From: Protula sp. h YS-2021
Taxonomy: Eukaryota > Annelida > Polychaeta > Sabellida > Serpulidae
Assembly: GCA_949752745.1 (NCBI GenBank)
Contig: OX457026.1
Coordinates: 70,240,591-70,304,590, forward strand
Length of the DNA stretch: 64,000 nucleotides
Direction: 5' to 3'
Positions 63,201 to 64,000 of the stretch are shown in pieces. Position 1 is the first letter of the stretch; each line of letters opens with the position of its first letter. The position numbers were made by a program, and so were the translations under genes. The notes under the pieces were generated by a model. The model searched no databases and was not told the DNA's origin. It saw only the letters and a program-made list of their open reading frames with translations.

Positions 63201-63657
63201 GAATATTGATTTACTAAACTGTCCAAAGTCAATGACTTCCAGACATACAAAGCTGTGGAACAAAACTTAGGGTGTTAAATTCATGATACTTTATTGTATC
63301 TTTTTTAACGATCTCATTCATTACATCTGAGTTATTCTTCAAATGACACATGAAAGTGAACATCTGCGTATATACGTGTTAGTAGCCCTTCTACTTGAGC
63401 ATCATGAACCTGATGAAATTTTTACAAATGTTCAAATAATCCAGGCTTTTCCAAGAATTCTGCTCAAATTGTACGAATAATGTGTTCCTAAACATTCGTT
63501 TGGGTTTCCCCTGTTTTTGTTTTGTTACCAGAGTTGGTTGAGATGTCACAGTGGTACACAGCTCCGCTTGGTTGCATGACGCCACAGTAACAGTGATCAT
63601 GTCGCCGTCACTCAGTCCTAGGTCTGTGAATGTACAATCGCTGTGTTCCCCAAGAAG
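54114..63657 (-). CDS. Multi-exon extracellular protein with FN3-like repeats and galactose-binding-like domain (16 exons, 5' end beyond window)
   Basis: Exons in transcript order: 63657-63529, 62978-62745, 62528-62394, 61410-61230, 60821-60699, 60190-60032, 59812-59379, 59008-58768, 58515-57820, 57543-57353, 57139-57043, 56507-56202, 56116-56079, 55373-55169, 54927-54826, 54271-54114. All joins preserve frame: 1,142 residues plus TAG, with the N-terminus outside the window. Recurrent signatures of an FN3-like fold family are present: D-(T/L/I)-T-P-P boundaries (three), F-E-W-S-V-G, Y-x-V-x-V-x-A-x-N-x-A-G-L, and (I/V)-G-T-V-Q-G. A Cys-rich H-C-T-C module (61410-61230) and a domain starting NPSFEEDLSGTW and ending CFDNVELQEI (galactose-binding/CBM-like) are embedded. 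Similar mosaic proteins are predicted in lancelets and lophotrochozoans; function there is unknown (recollection). It is probably secreted or, if spliced on to the gene at 43762-50285, membrane-anchored. Confidence 0.78.
54420..54690. repeat. 39-bp intronic minisatellite, about 7 copies
   Basis: Units of the type ACATACACAACGTCGTTGCT + ATGGCGTCTACCAG, 39 bases each, diverged. It lies in the intron between exons 54826-54927 and 54114-54271. Related CTATACAACGTC fragments occur near 50575 and 53840. Confidence 0.8.
54826..54927 (-). CDS. FN3-like gene exon
   Basis: 102 bases, acceptor actttttgtttaag, donor GCAG|GTTAGA, phase 1 on both sides. Encodes NEIYYDWINDYTLLLDWTLC. Confidence 0.75.
55169..55373 (-). 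CDS. FN3-like gene exon
   Basis: 205 bases, acceptor ctttccattcag, donor AATG|GTATGT, phase 0 in and 1 out. Encodes SLQLEQGETYELQLRCENIG and the ending E-T-L-P-P. Confidence 0.85.
55478..55520. repeat. 15-bp tandem repeat, three copies, intronic
   Basis: Three copies of GTGGACCTCTCA, with small changes, in the intron between 55373 and 56079. Confidence 0.8.
55620..56070. mobile_element. 451-bp inverted-repeat element of the GTTACAG family
   Basis: Left end GTTACAGGGAATCTGTGAAA; the right end is its near-exact reverse complement over about 50 bases, including the palindrome GGGATTTCATGAAATCCC. The flanks are TATATAT on the left and ATATATA on the right, consistent with insertion into a short AT repeat. 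Terminal sequences align with those of the 2.0 kb element at 9081-11088. It sits in an intron 8 bases from the 38-nt exon at 56079-56116. Confidence 0.85.
56079..56116 (-). CDS. 38-nt exon of the FN3-like gene
   Basis: Acceptor ctacccgatcatacag, donor TTCA|GTATAT. It encodes P-T-C-T-V-D-W-G-F-G-A-S, which supplies the missing W-x-x-G strand of the FN3-like domain, and has exactly the phase needed (1 in, 0 out) to join 56202 to 55373. It is found only from phase and domain logic. Confidence 0.7.
56202..56507 (-). CDS. FN3-like gene exon
   Basis: 306 bases, acceptor atttttgcacag, phase 1 in; the donor GATG|GTGTGG is weak. Encodes VTGDGVAVLATQEIAASGSQ and ends TDQLWVKWDGVQD, the last strand before a W-x-x-G motif. 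Confidence 0.82.
56749..56962. mobile_element. Partial copy of the TTGATATCAA-unit element
   Basis: It starts GAATGCTATTTTCACATTTA, matching the terminus of the 13981-14824 element, and continues with TTGATCTCAA / TTGATATCAA units. The other terminus is missing or decayed. It lies in an intron of the FN3-like gene. Confidence 0.65.
57043..57139 (-). CDS. FN3-like gene exon
   Basis: 97 bases, acceptor gtgctgtttatttgag, donor TCAG|GTCATA, phase 0 in and 1 out. Encodes GGEQVVVSRDVHVSWLTEDS and ESGVHICWIS. Confidence 0.75.
57353..57543 (-). CDS. FN3-like gene exon
   Basis: 191 bases, acceptor ttcttattttgtcaag, donor GAG|GTAATA, phase 1 in and 0 out. Encodes GGLQISSFQSVGHHKTYRK, then HGTVVHTTLKVTNAAGLFS and V-D-I-T-P-P, a full FN3-like C-terminal half. 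Confidence 0.85.
57820..58515 (-). CDS. Large exon: FN3 end, galactose-binding-like domain, next FN3 start
   Basis: 696 bases, acceptor ctttattcgttgcag, donor CAGG|GTGAGG. It begins VVYSSVSAINGAGLESTRIF and V-D-L-T-P-P, then NIASNPSFEEDLSGTWAVLN through SFAAKRSASVVAQPSATFYI to C-F-D-N-V-E-L-Q-E-I, the pattern of a jelly-roll galactose-binding/CBM-like domain of about 130 residues, then a new FN3-like domain ending V-G-L-G-T-V-Q-G. Confidence 0.88.
58768..59008 (-). CDS. FN3-like gene exon
   Basis: 241 bases, acceptor tgtgttctcctcag, donor CACG|GTATGG, phase 0 in and 1 out. Encodes VDSSAPSTGVIQDGHGIHDE and ASWEGFYDDESFIRYFNYCV. Confidence 0.85.
59379..59812 (-). CDS. FN3-like gene exon
   Basis: 434 bases, acceptor tgtttgccctttag, donor TTTCAG|GTGGAA, phase 1 in and 0 out. 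Encodes HTLYVFHVKAWYSDTEYTLT, Y-I-D-T-T-P-P, VYLKWYNVFRDGESDLESFQ, V-C-I-G-T-V-Q-G and a final S-C-N-R-A-G-L-C: nearly one complete FN3-like repeat. Confidence 0.9.
60032..60190 (-). CDS. FN3-like gene exon
   Basis: 159 bases, acceptor atttctgcactgcag; donor GATG|GTGCAC is weak but phase-consistent (1/1). Encodes KWFEWSVGIDEDSPGVGLFN and VWFDTMKEQFAVFTTSLS. Confidence 0.82.
60699..60821 (-). CDS. FN3-like gene exon
   Basis: 123 bases, acceptor aatgaatgacttacag, donor GTAG|GTGAGT, phase 1 on both sides. Encodes DTSYASVEVFDVDPSNIETV and DTLAARWSVG. Confidence 0.85.
61230..61410 (-). CDS. FN3-like gene exon with Cys-rich module
   Basis: 181 bases, phase 0 in and 1 out; acceptor taattaaag has a weak pyrimidine tract, donor TTAT|GTAAGC. 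Encodes VGLKSAVLHGLF, then I-R-R-C-D-T-E-T-C-E-N-H-C-T-C-A and two more Cys. The spacing is not a standard EGF domain. Confidence 0.78.
62394..62528 (-). CDS. FN3-like gene exon
   Basis: 135 bases, acceptor ggtttttcctatgtag, donor ACT|GTGAGT, phase 0 on both sides. Encodes LSDVNEYEQLYITIQAQNT, an FN3 F-G strand pattern that runs on into V-G-L-K-S-A. Confidence 0.8.
62745..62978 (-). CDS. FN3-like gene exon
   Basis: 234 bases, acceptor ctcgttttttag, donor GGG|GTATGT, phase 0 on both sides. Encodes MMLSWIGFQDPHSDIELYYV and T-I-G-R-S, the central strands of an FN3-like domain. Confidence 0.85.
63529..63657 (-). CDS. FN3-like gene exon, most 5' exon in the window
   Basis: 129 bases, acceptor ttactgtgttgttacag, donor CTG|GTAACA, phase 0 on both sides. 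Encodes DLGLSDGDMITVTVASCNQA then ELCTTVTSQPTL. Earlier exons lie beyond the right edge. Confidence 0.8.
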
Positions 63658-64000
63658 CTGTAACAACACAGTAAAGTTATGTTACCAGTTAACACTTGGA
63701 TAAATATACCTTCTACTTTTCTGTGTTTCTATGGAACAGGACACAATAAAATAAAACAATGTAACCATCATCATCGCTTATTAACTGTGAACATTTGCTG
63801 GTCACACAGAAAATTATATCTTATACAAATACGATGTTAACTGGCACACGACTACCACTAATAACACTAACTTACTCATCTTTCATTTCTTATTCAAACC
63901 GATCAATACACTGTTTTTTATTTTAAAGAAAACTGCATAAAACACTGTCAAGTACAAACTCAAGTACAGAATATAGCAACAAACGCGCTCATTTGACGAA
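63658..64000. other. Intron of the FN3-like gene reaching the window edge
   Basis: No exon is seen between 63658 and the edge. Confidence 0.5.

Overview
This is nuclear DNA from an animal, most likely an aquatic invertebrate; I cannot name the species. Genes are spliced with GT-AG introns, coding sequence is embedded in AT-rich DNA full of microsatellites, minisatellites and terminal-inverted-repeat elements, and the proteins are metazoan types: EGF-like and fibronectin-type-III-like extracellular modules, a KCNE-like membrane protein, and relics of Tc1/mariner, DIRS-like and KRBA2-like elements. Nothing looks bacterial or viral. ORFs running through (AT)n, (CT)n and similar tracts are artefacts.

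Layout. (1) 303-8741, minus strand: a very long coding exon (about 2.4 thousand residues, function not recognised) carrying about 24 copies of a 21-residue tandem repeat and a hexapeptide repeat, with one probable upstream exon at 8604-8741. (2) 8.8-38.2 kb: gene-poor DNA with a 2.0 kb inverted-repeat element sitting inside AT microsatellites, several MITE-like elements, minisatellites and three transposon relics. (3) 38219-39416, plus strand: an intronless coding region for a single-pass membrane protein whose membrane segment and juxtamembrane motif resemble KCNE potassium-channel beta subunits, with a long extra cytoplasmic tail. (4) 39.7-43.7 kb: no gene seen. (5) 43762-50285, minus strand: at least 13 exons (about 573 residues) of a type I membrane protein: Cys-rich ectodomain, one EGF-like domain, Ser/Thr-rich stalk built from symmetric phase-1 exons, transmembrane segment, short Tyr-rich tail. 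(6) 54114-63657, minus strand: 16 exons (1,142 residues, open at the right edge) of an extracellular protein made of repeated FN3-like domains (DTTPP boundaries), a Cys-rich module and a galactose-binding-like domain.

Regions 5 and 6 were built by splice-site reading; every junction keeps the reading frame. They are either two neighbouring genes (a stop and AATAAA follow region 6) or one large transmembrane adhesion-type gene; I favour two but cannot settle it. The most notable points are the KCNE-like gene, a minisatellite that grows out of a real splice donor (about 48680-49160), and an element family with GTTACAG termini found twice, both times flanked by AT repeats.
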